From contig NC_079969.1 in assembly GCF_029852145.1 (NCBI RefSeq), positions 18,781,798-18,845,797 on the forward strand: a DNA stretch of 64,000 nt, in the 5' to 3' direction. The position numbers and the translations under genes were made by a program. This document shows, in pieces, positions 1-11,917 of the stretch. Position 1 is the first letter of the stretch, and the number at the start of each line of letters is the position of its first letter. The notes below the pieces were generated by a model. The model saw only the letters and a program-made list of their open reading frames with translations. It was not told the DNA's origin and ran no database searches. This DNA is from Microplitis mediator (taxonomy: Eukaryota > Arthropoda > Insecta > Hymenoptera > Braconidae).

Positions 1-293
1 AATTTTAAATCTGGAACCAATACATATTATTTAGAAAACTTATAAATTGAAATTATAATTTCATAAAAAAAATTTCCCACTTTCAATGTTGTAAGTTTCA
101 AATAAAATATATTATTTAATTTTTAAGTATAAATTGTAATAAAATATGTAAAATTAACAGTGAGTCTGAAGATGCTAGCACCGAGGGGCTAGCGAAATAT
201 CACAATAAAATAATTTAATTGGATTGGTTTGCCATTAAATCATTAATAAACTAAACTATCAGTTAATATCCAAAATTCTTGAGCGCCGTTCAA

Positions 294-1593
294 TTATTCA
301 AATTTAGATGATGGTGTGACTAAATGAGTTGATGGTATCTCAATGTCAGATACTTCACCCTCAGACTTATGAGGTGAATCTTCAGTATTTTGAATCTCAA
401 AATAATTTCACTTTCATGATGAGTGATCTGCAATATATCAAAAATAATCAGTTACGTCTTCGAGACCGTCTTCGAATTTTGAAGTCATCGTAATAATACG
501 TGCCAATATCGTTACCGGCATTATCTAGTAACTCAACTACTAAAGAATTTAAAATTTTTGAAACGACTGCAGGACCCGAGTATTTGAGTGCTAATTTAGC
601 ACTATAGCCATCAACTTTATTACACAATTGTTATTTAAATAGTTAACTTGATCACTGATTTTTAAATCTATTGGGATATCAGAAAATTTTTGTTCATGTT
701 GTTTACGCGTATGTTTCTGAGCTTTCTACATATTTTGCTCAATAAAGTGTCTTCATTCGACTGCACGGTCCATTCGGGCTTGCCAAACGGTAACGTCAGA
801 TACATCTAAATTTTCGAGAGGATCAGTGTCATTAATCGGTGCGTCACGTCGGTTATTTAAATAGAATGGTGATACACCTAGAGCAGTATGTACCGAGATA
901 TTATACGCAAATTTAAAATCATCGAGATATTCATCCCAGTCTTTCTGATTTTTACTCGGAAACGCGACAATCATGGGTTTAATTGTACGATTACAGCGTT
1001 CGACGGGATTTGCGCAAGGGCGACCGATAGGAGATAGGTGTGAATTTTATATAAAATTGACTGAGTAAATTGATTATGTCTTTGGTTATGAATTTTTCGC
1101 CATTATCTGAAATAATTTGACAAGGAGGGCCCCAGTGATTAAATACAGCTGTCAGGTGATGTTTTATGAGTTTACCGGATTATTGTTTCAGAGGAAAGAT
1201 TTCAAGATAGCGAGTATAGAGATCTTCAATGACGAGAGCATATTGATTCCCCATAGTTAAACGAGTATATGGGCCAATTGTATCAACCGAGATCGACCAA
1301 GGCTGAGTTAGTGGTCTCGTTCCAATATATCCTTGCGGTTTTGTCTGGTTACTTTTGGTCATTATGCAGATCTCATAAGCTGAAACGTAGGATGAAACAT
1401 CCTCGAACATTCTTGGCCAGTAAAAATTATCCCGCATCCGTTGATAAGTTTTATCGATCCCAAGATGGCCTGACTGAGCTTCACAGTGTGCTTTCTCGAT
1501 AGCTGGACAAATTTCTGGCTCAGTTAGAATGACTTTCCAAGGATTCAGTTCACCAAGTATTTCCTTGACGGCTAACGGACGATAAAAATACAA
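294..1593 (-). pseudogene. Ty3/gypsy integrase, broken
   Basis: The piece 1593-1180 holds the zinc-binding region (GHLGIDKTY, FYWPRM) and the start of the catalytic core (SVDTIGPY, with the first acidic residue). The second acidic residue lies in IISDNGEKF near 1095, and the third in NPVERCNRTIKPM just before 974. The piece 974-753 continues the core (LDDFKFAYN, ALGVSPFYL). A C-terminal stretch with QKHTRKQHEQKF continues past stops to a TAA at 296-294. The finger is already damaged: the first Cys of the usual C-x2-C is a Tyr (AYEIC). D, D and E are all still visible, but in different frames and separated by stops. It would have joined retrotransposon cDNA to chromosomal DNA. Confidence 0.85.
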
Positions 1594-1662
1594 TCGATCG
1601 TCTTCGTATTTCCACTCACAATAATTCTCAGGATATTTTTGAACTACGTGGAAATTTTCATC

Positions 1663-2010
1663 TTACCAAGCGGAATTTTCAGCAATTACACACAGCAATG
1701 AAGGATTGGAATCTGAAACAAGTAAATCAGCGGTCTTTGGTTCTTCATATTGACGCGAAAGTGCATCTGGAGCTTCATTTAGTGAACCCCGATAGTGGAC
1801 AACTTCGATATCGAAAGCAGAAATGTCAATAGCCCACCTGGCTAATCTACCTACCGGATCGTTTAACGAGTTGAACCATTTCGATGCGGAGTGATCAGTG
1901 TAGACAGTGACTGGTAAGCCTTCGATGTAACTGCGTAATTTCCGTAAGGACCACACAACAGAAACACATTCTTTCTCTGTTGTTGTGTAATTCATTTCTG
2001 CTTTATTCAT
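1663..2010 (-). pseudogene. Ty3/gypsy RNase H domain
   Basis: The translation has the family landmarks of a gypsy RNase H: NYTTTEKECVSVVW, YTDHSASKWF, RLARWAIDISAFDIEVVHYRGSLNEAPDALSR. The TEKE and YTDH acids belong to the active site that degrades RNA in the RNA/DNA hybrid during reverse transcription. The final NEAPDALSR block is the usual junction to the integrase tether. It is separated from the reverse transcriptase (2192) and the integrase (1593) by frame changes. Same decayed copy as its neighbours. Confidence 0.85.
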
Positions 2011-2191
2011 CGGTTTACTTAAACAGATAATTTAGTTATCCCGGTTATGTTCTGGATCGTACGGAGTTAAGACAGAACCTAACGCAGTGTCGCTGGCATC
2101 AGTATATAAACGATAAGACAAGCCTGGACGTGATAGTGACAATGTTGCGGCTTTTAACAGAGCTTCTTTCGTTTCTACAAACGCGTTTTCT

Positions 2192-3264
2192 TCAACATCT
2201 GTCCATTCCCATGGAACTCGAGTACTCGTCCTTATTCAGAGGACCTTGAACTTGTGCAACATTTTTAAGATGCTTATGGTACCAATTAACTAACCAATTA
2301 AATCTTCGCAGCTCCTTAAGGTTGGTAGGTCCTTTATAATCCGCAATCGGTTCCAATCGGGCTGGATCGGGCTTCAAACCCTCTTCATTAATGATGAAGC
2401 CCAGAAAATGAACTTCAGAGCATCCAAAATGACTTTTTTCTTCATTCATTTTTATTTTAGCCTTGCGAAATCCTTCAAAAACAGTTTGAAGAAGAATTTT
2501 ATGTTCTTTTAAGTCATCGCTGATAATCATTCAGTCGTTGAGATAGGCGAAAATTTTATTTTCAGCTTTAATATGAGAAAAATTTATTTTTAACGACTCA
2601 ATAGTTTCTCGTCGTACCGTGTCAGAAGCTTCTTGGTAAGCGCTGGGTGCATTAGTGAGACCAAATGGCATCCGGATCCATTCAAATAAACCTCATCCAT
2701 CTACCCAGAATGCTGAATATTGCCGGCTATTTGGCTCTACCAAAACATAATGAAAGGCATCACTGACGTCGAGTACCGAAATTACTTTATTACCCTGAAG
2801 ACTCGATAAGATGCGGTGCATAATCGGTAACGGAGAAGCAGATTTCTTCGTTACTTTATTGAGTAGTCTGTCATCGATGCACATGCGCCAAGTGTTATTT
2901 TTGTTAGGTACCATTACAGGTAAACTTGCCCAAGCACTATTCGAAGGCTGAATATAACCCTTCGCGAGTAGCTCGTCTACTCTGTCGTGCATCGCTTTCA
3001 TTACTACGGAGGACTTCTGCGGTAAGGCTTGGTACGCACTGGAGTGTCATCTGTTAGTTCGATACGATGATGAACTACATGGGTTAGACCCAACTGGACT
3101 TGTTTATTTTTCTTAGATTCGTTAGCTAGAAATTTTTCAAGATTAACCCGTTCAGCTGAAGATAGTACATTCAATGCTGCTTGATTTGCAAATCCAGACC
3201 GAGAGAAAAATGAATGAGTGACATCACTGATATTTAATTTCCAATTACTCTCCTTGGAATTCAC
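2192..3264 (-). pseudogene. Ty3/gypsy reverse transcriptase, YLDD changed to YLND
   Basis: Three frame-broken pieces (3264-3004, 3001-2693, 2530-2192) cover the fingers and palm. Landmarks are IELTDDTPVRTKPYRRSPP, VPNKNNTWRMCIDDRLLN, SVLDVSDAFHYVLVEP, and after the active site FLGFIINEEGLKPDP. Between the second and third pieces the catalytic loop reads FAYLND followed directly by TGA (2535-2540 region), so the YxDD motif has lost its first Asp and then a stop. Together with the frame breaks this makes the enzyme non-functional. Tentative start and end are the edges of recognisable homology. Confidence 0.87.
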
Positions 3265-3387
3265 TTGAATATCTGCTAGCTGCCAGAAATCAAGACCAAG
3301 AAATACTGGAGTAGATAATTCAGATAAAACACTTAATGAGGTAATGATATCGTGACCGTCAAGTGTTATTTTAAACGAAGCTCCACC

Positions 3388-4140
3388 TCATGTTTGCGTA
3401 AGCTTGGAGTTAGCCATCGTTACTCCATGAGTGCTAGTGGGATCAGGTGTAAGATCTCGCAGTTGATTTTCTTTGATTTGTTCATAAACAATCTCAGAAA
3501 TATAACTGCGCTCACTCCCACTATCCAGTAATGCTTCCAGTTCATCTTTACCAATTAAAATATTAGCAATCATGCGGCTGACTGTCACAGGAGCTTTAAG
3601 ATTTGCGGAATAAGTCACACAGCTAAGTCTATTATCATTACTGAGCATTGGTACTAATGTACTTTGTTTATTATTTGAATCAATTCGTATAGTGAATTTT
3701 GGAGCATAGGCAACCTCTTTACTTGAGTCAGAGCGATACTCATCGATCTCTGAGTCATATAAAGGACTAGTATCCTCCCTTAGATCACAGAGAAGGGTAT
3801 CGTCTGTCTCCGAGACATTCTCAAGCTTTGTGACGGTTTGTCGTTGCCGTTCGGTTATTTCAAGGTCTAGTAATGAATTTTTGATTGGAGATTTTAATTG
3901 ATTTTTATTAATTTTATTTTTAGAATTACGCGACGGATTTATAGATTTCTTAATTCTTGATTTTAAAGCTTTTATAGGATTTTTAATTTTTGGTTTTTTA
4001 ACATTTCGAACTTGCTGTGACGCTTTGGAACTTGTCTCCCAAATGGACTCTTCATTCACCAACTTGTCAGTAATTTGATCAAGCGGGGTTGTAAAATCAA
4101 TTAAATCAACGTTGAGATTTTCTGGAACGTTACCGACCAA
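3388..4140 (-). pseudogene. Gag-pol linker and aspartic protease of the Ty3/gypsy element
   Basis: A 250-codon open stretch. The N-terminal two thirds are basic and low-complexity (many Lys-Ile-Lys-Asn runs), typical of a gag-pol linker. The C-terminal part has the retropepsin signature: ILIGKDELEALLDSGSERSYIS, with the catalytic Asp in DSG and the preceding hydrophobic strand. The protease would mature the polyprotein as a dimer. The protein runs toward the RT across a stop at 3387. Protease call is from the DSGS motif and its position between gag and RT. Confidence 0.75.
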
Positions 4141-4279
4141 TTTTGGAGCACCCGCAGCAATAGGATAGTTTGAAAAAAAATTTCTGTTACTAATAATAAA
4201 CTCAGGACCATCCGGATTTAATTGAGACGAATCCGGTTTATCATTATTAATTTTAATTGGCTTATCCGATTTATTTGTT

Positions 4280-5250
4280 GACTCAGAAGCCCTGGTAACG
4301 TGATTGATATCTATCAGGGCACTTACGCGTTTTTCGGAAACGAAGGACGAGGACGAAGGGGTAATCCCGCCTTAATACGCAACTCATCGGTTTCGGGCCC
4401 ACAACAAACCTCGGCAACGGTACCCATTTTCCCACAACGACCGCAGACAGGAGTTTTTGATGCAATATTTGGTGACACTGGAGTTGAATTGATAGGGGTA
4501 ACTTTTCCCGGTGACGTATTTACAGTAGTTTGATCCGATTTATCTAAAATAGTATTCATCATAGATTCGAAATTATATAATAAAGTGAAGACTCAGAATT
4601 TTAACTTTTAAAATGTGAATCGGATTGCATGTTTTTAGAATTGTTTAAATTTTTATTTTTATTAAAATTATTATTATTTCTATTAGAATTATCGTTAGAC
4701 AATTCATTATTGGATGATGAAGTAGACAACTGTAAGGTCTCCACACTGTTTAATTATCTATTTCCGTGGCTTTCATAGAATTTAATTGACTACGAGTTTG
4801 TATTTCTACTATTATTTTCTTTATGAATTTTAAAATGAGGGTTCAGTGCAGCAGCCGTTGGCTGCCGAGCGCTGACCCACGTAAATAATTCAGTGTAAGT
4901 CATGATAGTCGTATCTGAGAATTTTTGCAGGACATGAGAATTAAATCACGAAGTTATAATTTGAATTTGCTCCGTCTGCGGTAACGGGTCATCTAATTTT
5001 GCAAATTCGCTTTGCATCTGATTAATAAATGCAACTCCTGTCTGTCGTTGCTTTGTTTGGCCGAGTAAATCCTCTGCAGCACCGCTTCATCTGTTTGTTG
5101 AACCTGCCGAATTTTAAAATATTCTTTGAAGGTCACCCGGCTGTGAAACCAACCCTCGTTGTGATAATACCATTCAAGGACGTCGCCGTTGAGAGTGTTG
5201 GCTACGACTGTGTAGAAATTTTCGACAGAAATTTCATTGCTGACCATCCG
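4280..5250 (-). pseudogene. Gag-like region of the Ty3/gypsy element
   Basis: Two pieces are recognisable. 5247-4993 resembles the capsid-type region of insect gypsy Gag (VVANTLNGDVLEWYY, FKEYFKIRQVQQTDEAV). 4562-4323 contains CGRCGKMG followed by AEVC, a partly intact CCHC-type nucleic-acid-binding knuckle whose His is not evident. The stretch 4990-4565 between them is AT-rich with stops in all frames. Gag would form the particle and package the RNA. Assignment rests on position and the knuckle and is less secure than the pol domains. Confidence 0.6.
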
Positions 5251-5277
5251 CTGCCCGGTTTGGTGCGTTTTGATCCC

Positions 5278-5400
5278 CGGACAAAATATCCCTGACTAAA
5301 TATCCGCGACAAAATATTCCCAGATAAAATATCCCCCCGACAAAATATCCCCAAGACAAAATATCTCTGGACATAATATTCTTGAATAAAATATCTTAGA
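5278..5400. repeat. GACAAAATATCC subterminal-type repeat array
   Basis: About eight degenerate units of roughly 14-17 bp around the core GACAAAATATCC lie in a row. The same motif forms the ends of the 33052-33873 element. Here only one orientation is present, so this looks like a single end of a related element that cut into the gag region. Confidence 0.7.
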
Positions 5401-6024
5401 GCTAAAAATAATAAATATTTATCAAAATTTGTAATCAATAAAAGAAACGAATAATGCACACAAAATAAATGAATCAATTATTTATTACTAAAGAAAAAAA
5501 ATATAATTTGCATTGATGTTTAGTCAACAATACTGAATATTTTACATCATTATATTATTTGGTGAACATTAGTGTAATATTATCATGTTTACTTTCATTA
5601 ATATGAGTTATTTAATTGTCATTATTCAACTATTTAACACGATAAATTATAACATTTATTTTAAATTATTATCGTTGAATTTAACAATTAAACATATGTT
5701 ACTATCTAATTTTATACGACTACATCTATTATTAAATAACTTTTATTTTTATGGAACTTATCACTACTGTCATAAATAGAATTGTATTATAAATCAACAA
5801 AACGATTAATACTAAACATGACGTACAGCCATTTAATGTCAATAATCTAAGAACTTAATGTAAATTAGTCTTTAACTTTGAAAATATCCGCTATTTGAAC
5901 TTATTATCATTAAATTAAAAATTTATGAAATCATGAATCATAAAATTATTGTTTAATTCGATGGTTGTATCTAACAAAGTATTTAATTTTTTTTGCATAA
6001 AGAAAATAAAATATAATAATAACA
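5401..6024. other. AT-rich sequence without a gene
   Basis: Very AT-rich (many TTAAT and AAATTA runs) with only short chance ORFs such as 5585-5779, which is Leu/Ile/Phe/Asn-rich and shows no family resemblance. I see no RNA gene or repeat boundary here. Confidence 0.5.
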
Positions 6025-7521
6025 TTAGACTGAACCATTTAATGCCAATAACTTAGCAACATTATATACATAAGTCAACTTGCTTTTGGAATTATAATTT
6101 TGTACAATTACCTTCAATCGTTTATTATAATCAAGAAATGCTTTAGGGCGACTAGTCGCAACGTCAAGTCCAGTATTTATTTGTGCCATAAGCATTTCAC
6201 TTCTTGATTGCTCATCTTTAATTTTATTTATAAATGATCCTACAGTTGCATGTGATACACCGACACGACAATTAAATCCATTATGCCAACCTTCTATAGG
6301 ATTGTTGGATTTAATGTCGTCATTTATTACTGCCAGATAACAATTCCATACATTAATGTCAAATAATGGGTTCTCACGTTTTTTTTTATTGTGGCGCAAT
6401 TTGCCAATCCATGTGGTCTCAAAATATGTTAGTAAATCTTTAAAAATATCACTATTCAAATCATAATAATCACTGGATACAATCGATTCATATGCAGATA
6501 TAACGTCGTCAGCTGGAACAAACGCCAATGCCATAAGTTGACGTACATTAACAGCAAACGTGACATCGGTGTTGTATGATTTTTGAAGTCCGCATGATTG
6601 TATATGGCGCCAAATACACTGGGTAAAGTGAAAAAAGCACCCACTGAATTTGACTCCAGAAAAAACCTCCTTAAAGGCCTCAATAAATGAAATTTCGAAA
6701 TCAGTTAAGACACGTGTTGGAGAAAAATTCGGTAAACTTTGCCGTATTATTTTCAAAAAGTTGAGGTACGTAGTTTTAGATTTATTTGGTGCTAAACGAT
6801 AAATCAATGGTATCGATTTATCATTAATATATCCATGAATGGTATACAATTGATAAAATATCTTTGGTACAGACTTGAAAGTACCATCACACAGCCATAT
6901 CTTACAAAGAGTCAAATAATTTAAATTTTTGGTTGTTGTAAATATGAGAAACCTTTTTGTATTCCCCCCATTGTCATAATGCAAAAATGAATCGCCATTA
7001 CATGTTATTTTTAATTCAGGTGGTAGTTCTAAATTTCCTCGTGATACTGGATCAGAATACTGAGGATTCACCATTGCGCGAGTACGCTGAATGGAACGCT
7101 GCAATGACGTTGGTTTGGGCAATAATGCAGCAACAGGAGACTTAACACCTCGTAAAGCTTCTGAATTAATCGTAGTAGGTTTCTTGTCACCTTTTCTAGA
7201 TTTTTTTTAAATTTTGGCTCTAATAATTTTTGATTGGACCACAACAGCATTTTCAGGATGATCATGTTCGGGTATTTCTCCGATAATATTACCTAAATAT
7301 AGGATTAAAGTTATGGCAATAAATACACCTAGAGATAAATAAATAAATTCTTAGAAAAAAATATACCTGTTTTTAATTTAGAATCTGTATGAATTAAGGC
7401 AAAGCAACTACAATGAGTGCAATACCGAAACTGAAGATTTATTTTCTTTTTTTACAGAATATGCCATCCCAGCATGAATCAATTGATTTTGATTTTTTTG
7501 CGATAAAACAAATTCCAACAT
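6025..7521 (-). pseudogene. MULE (Mutator-like) transposase with intron-split FLYWCH finger
   Basis: The main open frame (7122-6025, 365 codons) is a MULE transposase. It has the first catalytic Asp in LCDGTFKSVP (D79 of that frame), the second in VLTDFEISFIEAF (D141), the CxxH of CFFHFTQ (C162, H165) and a C-terminal acidic site in NPIEGWH (E277). The frame stays open upstream of the Met to about 7210. Further upstream, 7521-7375 encodes FVLSQKNQNQ, then after a frameshift FRYCTHCSCFALIHTDS, a FLYWCH-like C-x2-C half. After an intron (GTATAT donor near 7370, acceptor before 7290) comes EHDHPEN, the H-x-H half. At least two frameshifts at A-runs break the protein, so I call it a pseudogene although the catalytic part is intact. 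MULEs move by cut-and-paste; TIRs were not identified. Confidence 0.82.
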
Positions 7522-7810
7522 TTTAACAGTCAAACGCTTTATAATTGTGATACAGAAAAAATTTGGAGTACACGTAATGGCGGAATGTGTCATGTATTTG
7601 TAAAGTCGACTACGAGAATAACATCGAGTAAGGCAATTTAATACACCAGAGGGCATATTGTTCCTATTTTTCTTGATAACCTTGGTCAAACAATAGATAG
7701 CATATCATGCTAAATATTTTTTAAACACCAAATTTAAACTTTTTAAAATTAATTGCGTTATCAACAAATAATTGAAACATGGAAAACAATCAACAGAAAG
7801 AAAATATGGC

Positions 7811-7975
7811 TATACTTTCGAATACGAGACCCCACCGATTTGGCTGAAAATTTGTGAATAGCTTCTATTTGGTGTATAAACATAATTCCAGGTATTCATT
7901 TCTACCGATTCGAAAAAATTTTTTTTTTTTCAAAATTTTTTTTTTCTTTTTTTTTTTTTTTCCATATAACACATT
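7811..7975 (+). repeat. MITE-like end, related to 16150-16328
   Basis: GGCTATACTTTCGAATACG and CCCCACCGATTTGGCTG followed by a long poly-T tract recur in inverted orientation at 16328-16180. It is an isolated, somewhat diverged copy. The rest of 7522-8182 is AT-rich and without recognisable genes. Confidence 0.6.
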
Positions 7976-8182
7976 TAGTATTATAACAATAAATGAATCA
8001 ATAAATTAACGTAATAATTGTTTAATGAAAAAACACACAAAAAACATCGATTTTAATACATTTAAGACATTGAGTAGTGAATTATATTGTCATAAATTTT
8101 TTAGTATTACAGTTTAACGAATTATATTGTCATAAATGAATAGTAATAATAACATAATTTATTTATTTAATATATTAATTAA

Positions 8183-9288
8183 TTAATTATCGTTTGGCAG
8201 TGTATAAACATATAAACATATAAAAGGATCGATTTTCTGACTTGTACAATGCTTACGCCAAAGAAATTCACACAGATAATCATACATGTATTCATGTCTG
8301 ATACCACCTCGAGATAGTGTCTTGCGTAATGTACGCCATGATGCCTCAATATTTTGAGTATAGGCACCTGAGATCGGATCAACAAAATTTTCCGAATGAT
8401 TTACCGTTTTATGGGTATACCCATATTTTGGTAAATCTTAATAAGCTTTTCAGCAATCTGTGTGGATTTCAGTGCCTTCGGCTACATGTTTTCTTATTAA
8501 ACTGATCAAAGTTTCTTTATCCCGTATGTTATCTGGGCATACTTCAAGTCTATATTTTTTACCACCGTTTCTTTCAATCATACCTGTTTTTTAAATTAAA
8601 AAAATTAGTAAAGAATAGTGTAGTGTGTGTGTGTGAGTGTTTGTGTGTGCATATGTGTGTGTATGTATGCATATGTTTGTGTGTGCATAAGGGTATGTGT
8701 GCGTGTGCATGTGAATGCATAATTAATTTTTTTTTCAGTGTCAATATTATTAAATTGAAAATATATAACTAACCTAATATCCAATTTCCATCTTTTAAGC
8801 GACCTCGATTGTATTCACGTCAACCGATATTACATTCGTCAATCTCGACGATGATTCCGACACCGCCAATTAAACCTTCTTCTTCGTAAATTCTATCTAA
8901 ACTGATAGAACATATTTCACGGCAAAAAGAAAAACGATCAGCAACAGTTCTAGAAGAAACTGTTGTATCGAAGATACTGCTTTCTCTTATAGTTTGTTGA
9001 TAGTTAAAGTTCATTGCGAAACAATATGTTATAATCATAACACATGATGGTTCAATTTAAGAATTTTAGAACCATGTATTATAAGCCGCAGATATACGAT
9101 GAATGGATTGTTTTGTTTTACATCGAAATTGTCCACAACTATCTTTGTTTTCGATGTAAAGCATATTATTTTTTATATATTTTACAATAATTTATTGTAG
9201 GCAATAATATTAGGCTTTTTAGCCAGTTCAATATTTCATGATCGTTTTTAAAAATCTTAGAAATTTCATAAAGATTTAAATTTTCCAT
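8183..9288 (-). pseudogene. Merlin (IS1016/ISXO2-like) DNA transposase, pseudogene
   Basis: Starting from an ATG at 9288, the minus strand reads MENLNLYEISKIF, then CGQFRCKTKQSIHRISAAYN, then SSRTVADRFSFCREICS and VGIIVEIDECNIG. These are landmarks of the Merlin/IS1595-type transposase: a zinc-ribbon-like and HTH N-terminus, then a DDE core. The first acid is in VEIDE, the second in EIHTDC (near 8450), the third in QNIEASWRTLRK (near 8330). A GT-AG intron (about 8772-8586) interrupts the core and its removal restores ILGMIERNGGKKYRLEV. Stops replace residues after NIG (TGA for CGA) and after HTDC (TGA for the usual Trp), with a nearby frameshift. The protein ends with TLPNDN and TAA at 8185-8183. 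Merlin TIRs were not located. Confidence 0.8.
8623..8718. repeat. GT-rich microsatellite in the Merlin intron
   Basis: Imperfect (TG)n with ATGTATGCATAT variants inside the presumed intron of the Merlin pseudogene. Confidence 0.8.
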
Positions 9289-9305
9289 CGTAAATTAAAT
9301 TACAG

Positions 9306-9345
<40 letters not shown>

Positions 9346-11265
9346 AGGGTGGCTCATGTGAAACGACTATTTTTTTTTTTTTGCTCCATTGACGGAATAT
9401 TGTTCTAGACATAAAAAAAAAATTTTCCACAAAATTTGAGCCCTTAATTTTAATTTTAAGAACTCGCTAATTGAATTTGAAATTTTCCCATTCATTTAGC
9501 ATGTAAAGTGGAGGTTTTTTTTTTTAATTATCTATAGCTCTGCTGCATTTCACGTTTTTTTACTGTCCATAGGCAGAAGTTGTAGGGGAACCTTTATACT
9601 TCAAAAGTTCCTACAGTAAAATTTATGTGACAGGAACGGGGTCAGAGTTAAAAAATGTAAAAGTCGATTTTTAGCGATTTTTGCGTATTTTTTGAGTTTT
9701 TCGTAGAAAATATTGTAGTTACCGAGAAAGGAAATCAAATTTGCTACAAAAAAGGACCTGTAAGCCAAGGCTGTAAAATCTGTTTTTTCTGAAATAAATT
9801 GAATTATACATATGAAAATTCAAGATATCTTTGCAGTATATGGTTTGTTAAATTAATAATTTAATTTTCATTTATTAAATGTTTTTTTTTTGACATCATA
9901 TTATTTTTTCATGAAAATATAACTTAAAAAAAATTTATCCATATGGGGCATTCCACGCCAAATCGGACGGTTTCAAAAATTAATTCTTCCGATTTTCTTC
10001 AATTTTTGGTATTTTTTAGTACCCCTCATATGAGGCTTCCCGGTAAATTTTGAGATCTTTTTGATTATTGGTTCAAAAAATATCGAATTGAAAAAAAAAC
10101 CGCTCTTTTTATGGTTCTTTGATCATAACTTTCGTAATAATGGTCGAAATTCAATGTTTTTTTATTCAAAATTTTCGTTTTTAGTTGGCCTTTACAGACA
10201 AAAATGCATAACAAATATACGAAATGTTTTTGATCGAGATTTTTGAATTTTAAGTTTTCAACCGTGTTCCAAAATTTCATATAATCATTCGAAAAAGCGA
10301 CGAAGCTATATTCACTAAGGAGTCCTCTGGTTCATAAAACAATCGTTAATGTAAAATTTTCGAAAGAACACGGAAATAATTAAAAACGTTTGTGATACAG
10401 TTTCGACGCTTTTTCGAATAATTATATGAAATTTTGGAGCTCCTGTAATGATCTTAGCTGTATTGTATAGCAAATCTAACGTTTCTTTTGCTTCGAAATA
10501 GTTGCTTTTTAAAAAATAAAAGTATTTATTATAACAGCTTGTAAATAGCATTAACTTTTACTTACTGCTTTTAAATCCCTACTCAGAACGAAAAAATATC
10601 GGAATCAATTTATAATGTGCAAGAAAAACAAGTGTACAATGTCGAAAATCGGTACTGATGATAATCTATAGCAAAAAAAAAATTTTTTTTAATTTTGAAA
10701 AATCGAAAAAAAATAGTAATTATGGAAGGCCCACTACTGGACTGGGCTTAAAAGTTGCAGAATGGATAGAAGTTTAAGATAGGAAATTTTCAAGAAAATC
10801 GAAGCATACACCCTTTTTTAAAAACACGGTTGAAAACTCAAAATTCAAAAATCTCGATCAAAAACATTTCGTATATTTGTTATGCATTTTTGTCTGTAAA
10901 GGCCAACTAAAAACGAAAATTTTGAATAAAAAAACATTGAATTTCGACCATTATTACGAAAGTTATGATAAAAAAACCATAAAAAGAGCGGTTTTTTTTT
11001 TAATTCGATATTTTTTGAACCAATAATCAAAAAGATCTCAAAATTTACCGGGAAATCTCTTCTGAGGGGTACTAAAAAATACCAAAAATTGAAGAAAATC
11101 GGAAAAATTAATTTTTGAAACCGTCCGATTTGGCGTGGAATGCCCCATATGGATAAATTTTTTTTAAGTTATATTTTCATGAAAAAATAATATGATGTCA
11201 AAAAAAAACATTTAATAAATGAAAATTAAATTATTAATTTAACAAACCATATACTGCAAAGATAT

Positions 11266-11835
11266 CCCGGGAAAAAATGATTTTGCCTAATCATATATGA
11301 TCATGCATAATTGTCTATATATGATCAGATCCAAAAATTGGCCAGGTCTGATCATACATAACTTGATCTGTTTATACATGATCATATATGATTATATATA
11401 ATCATGCATGAACGAATATAGTCATTTTTAGAATCTCATTTAGAATATCTGTAAATTATTAATTAAGTAGTTTAATTAGGATTTATTGTCTTCATCAATA
11501 TCAATGTCGGTTAAAATTAAATAAAAAACAAAAAAAAAATTATAAACCATCGACAATTATTTTACTACGAGGTCACCCATCCAATTAATGTCCAACGCCG
11601 ATGCTGCTTAACTTTGGTTATCGATGGTTTGTAGTCTGATCCTCTAGTCTGTTATACACTTACAATTAAGAAACGTTTATGGCATTACTTAACTCAAATA
11701 ATCAAATTGATACTTTATACTTTTAAATTACTGCCGAAACCTTTGAACATTTTTTAAGTATTGGGGATTTAAGTTTGATTGATAGTTGACAGAATAAAAA
11801 TTTAATAACATTGATATTAAAAAATTGTCATATTA

Positions 11836-11917
<82 letters not shown>

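Larger units (their letters stand above)
294..5250 (-). mobile_element. Degenerate Ty3/gypsy LTR retrotransposon, internal region
   Basis: Read on the minus strand, the order is gag (about 5250-4280), aspartic protease (about 3580-3400), reverse transcriptase (3264-2192), RNase H (2010-1663) and integrase (1593-294). This protease-RT-RNase H-integrase order with an H2C2-type integrase finger is that of Ty3/gypsy elements. The reading frame is broken into at least ten pieces by stops and frameshifts, so the copy is dead. I did not find paired LTRs: the 3' side runs off the window start and the gag side is interrupted near 5280 by a GACAAAATATCC repeat array. The domain assignment is firm; the clade within Ty3/gypsy is not resolved. 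Confidence 0.9.

Noticed and set aside
10061..11030. Two nearly identical 61-codon ORFs on opposite strands
   Set aside because: They are the same arm of a palindrome read twice, Phe/Lys/Asn-rich and without homology.
11544..11630. A 5S rRNA gene
   Set aside because: Only the internal promoter part is present, about 87 nt against about 120, without the 5' third.
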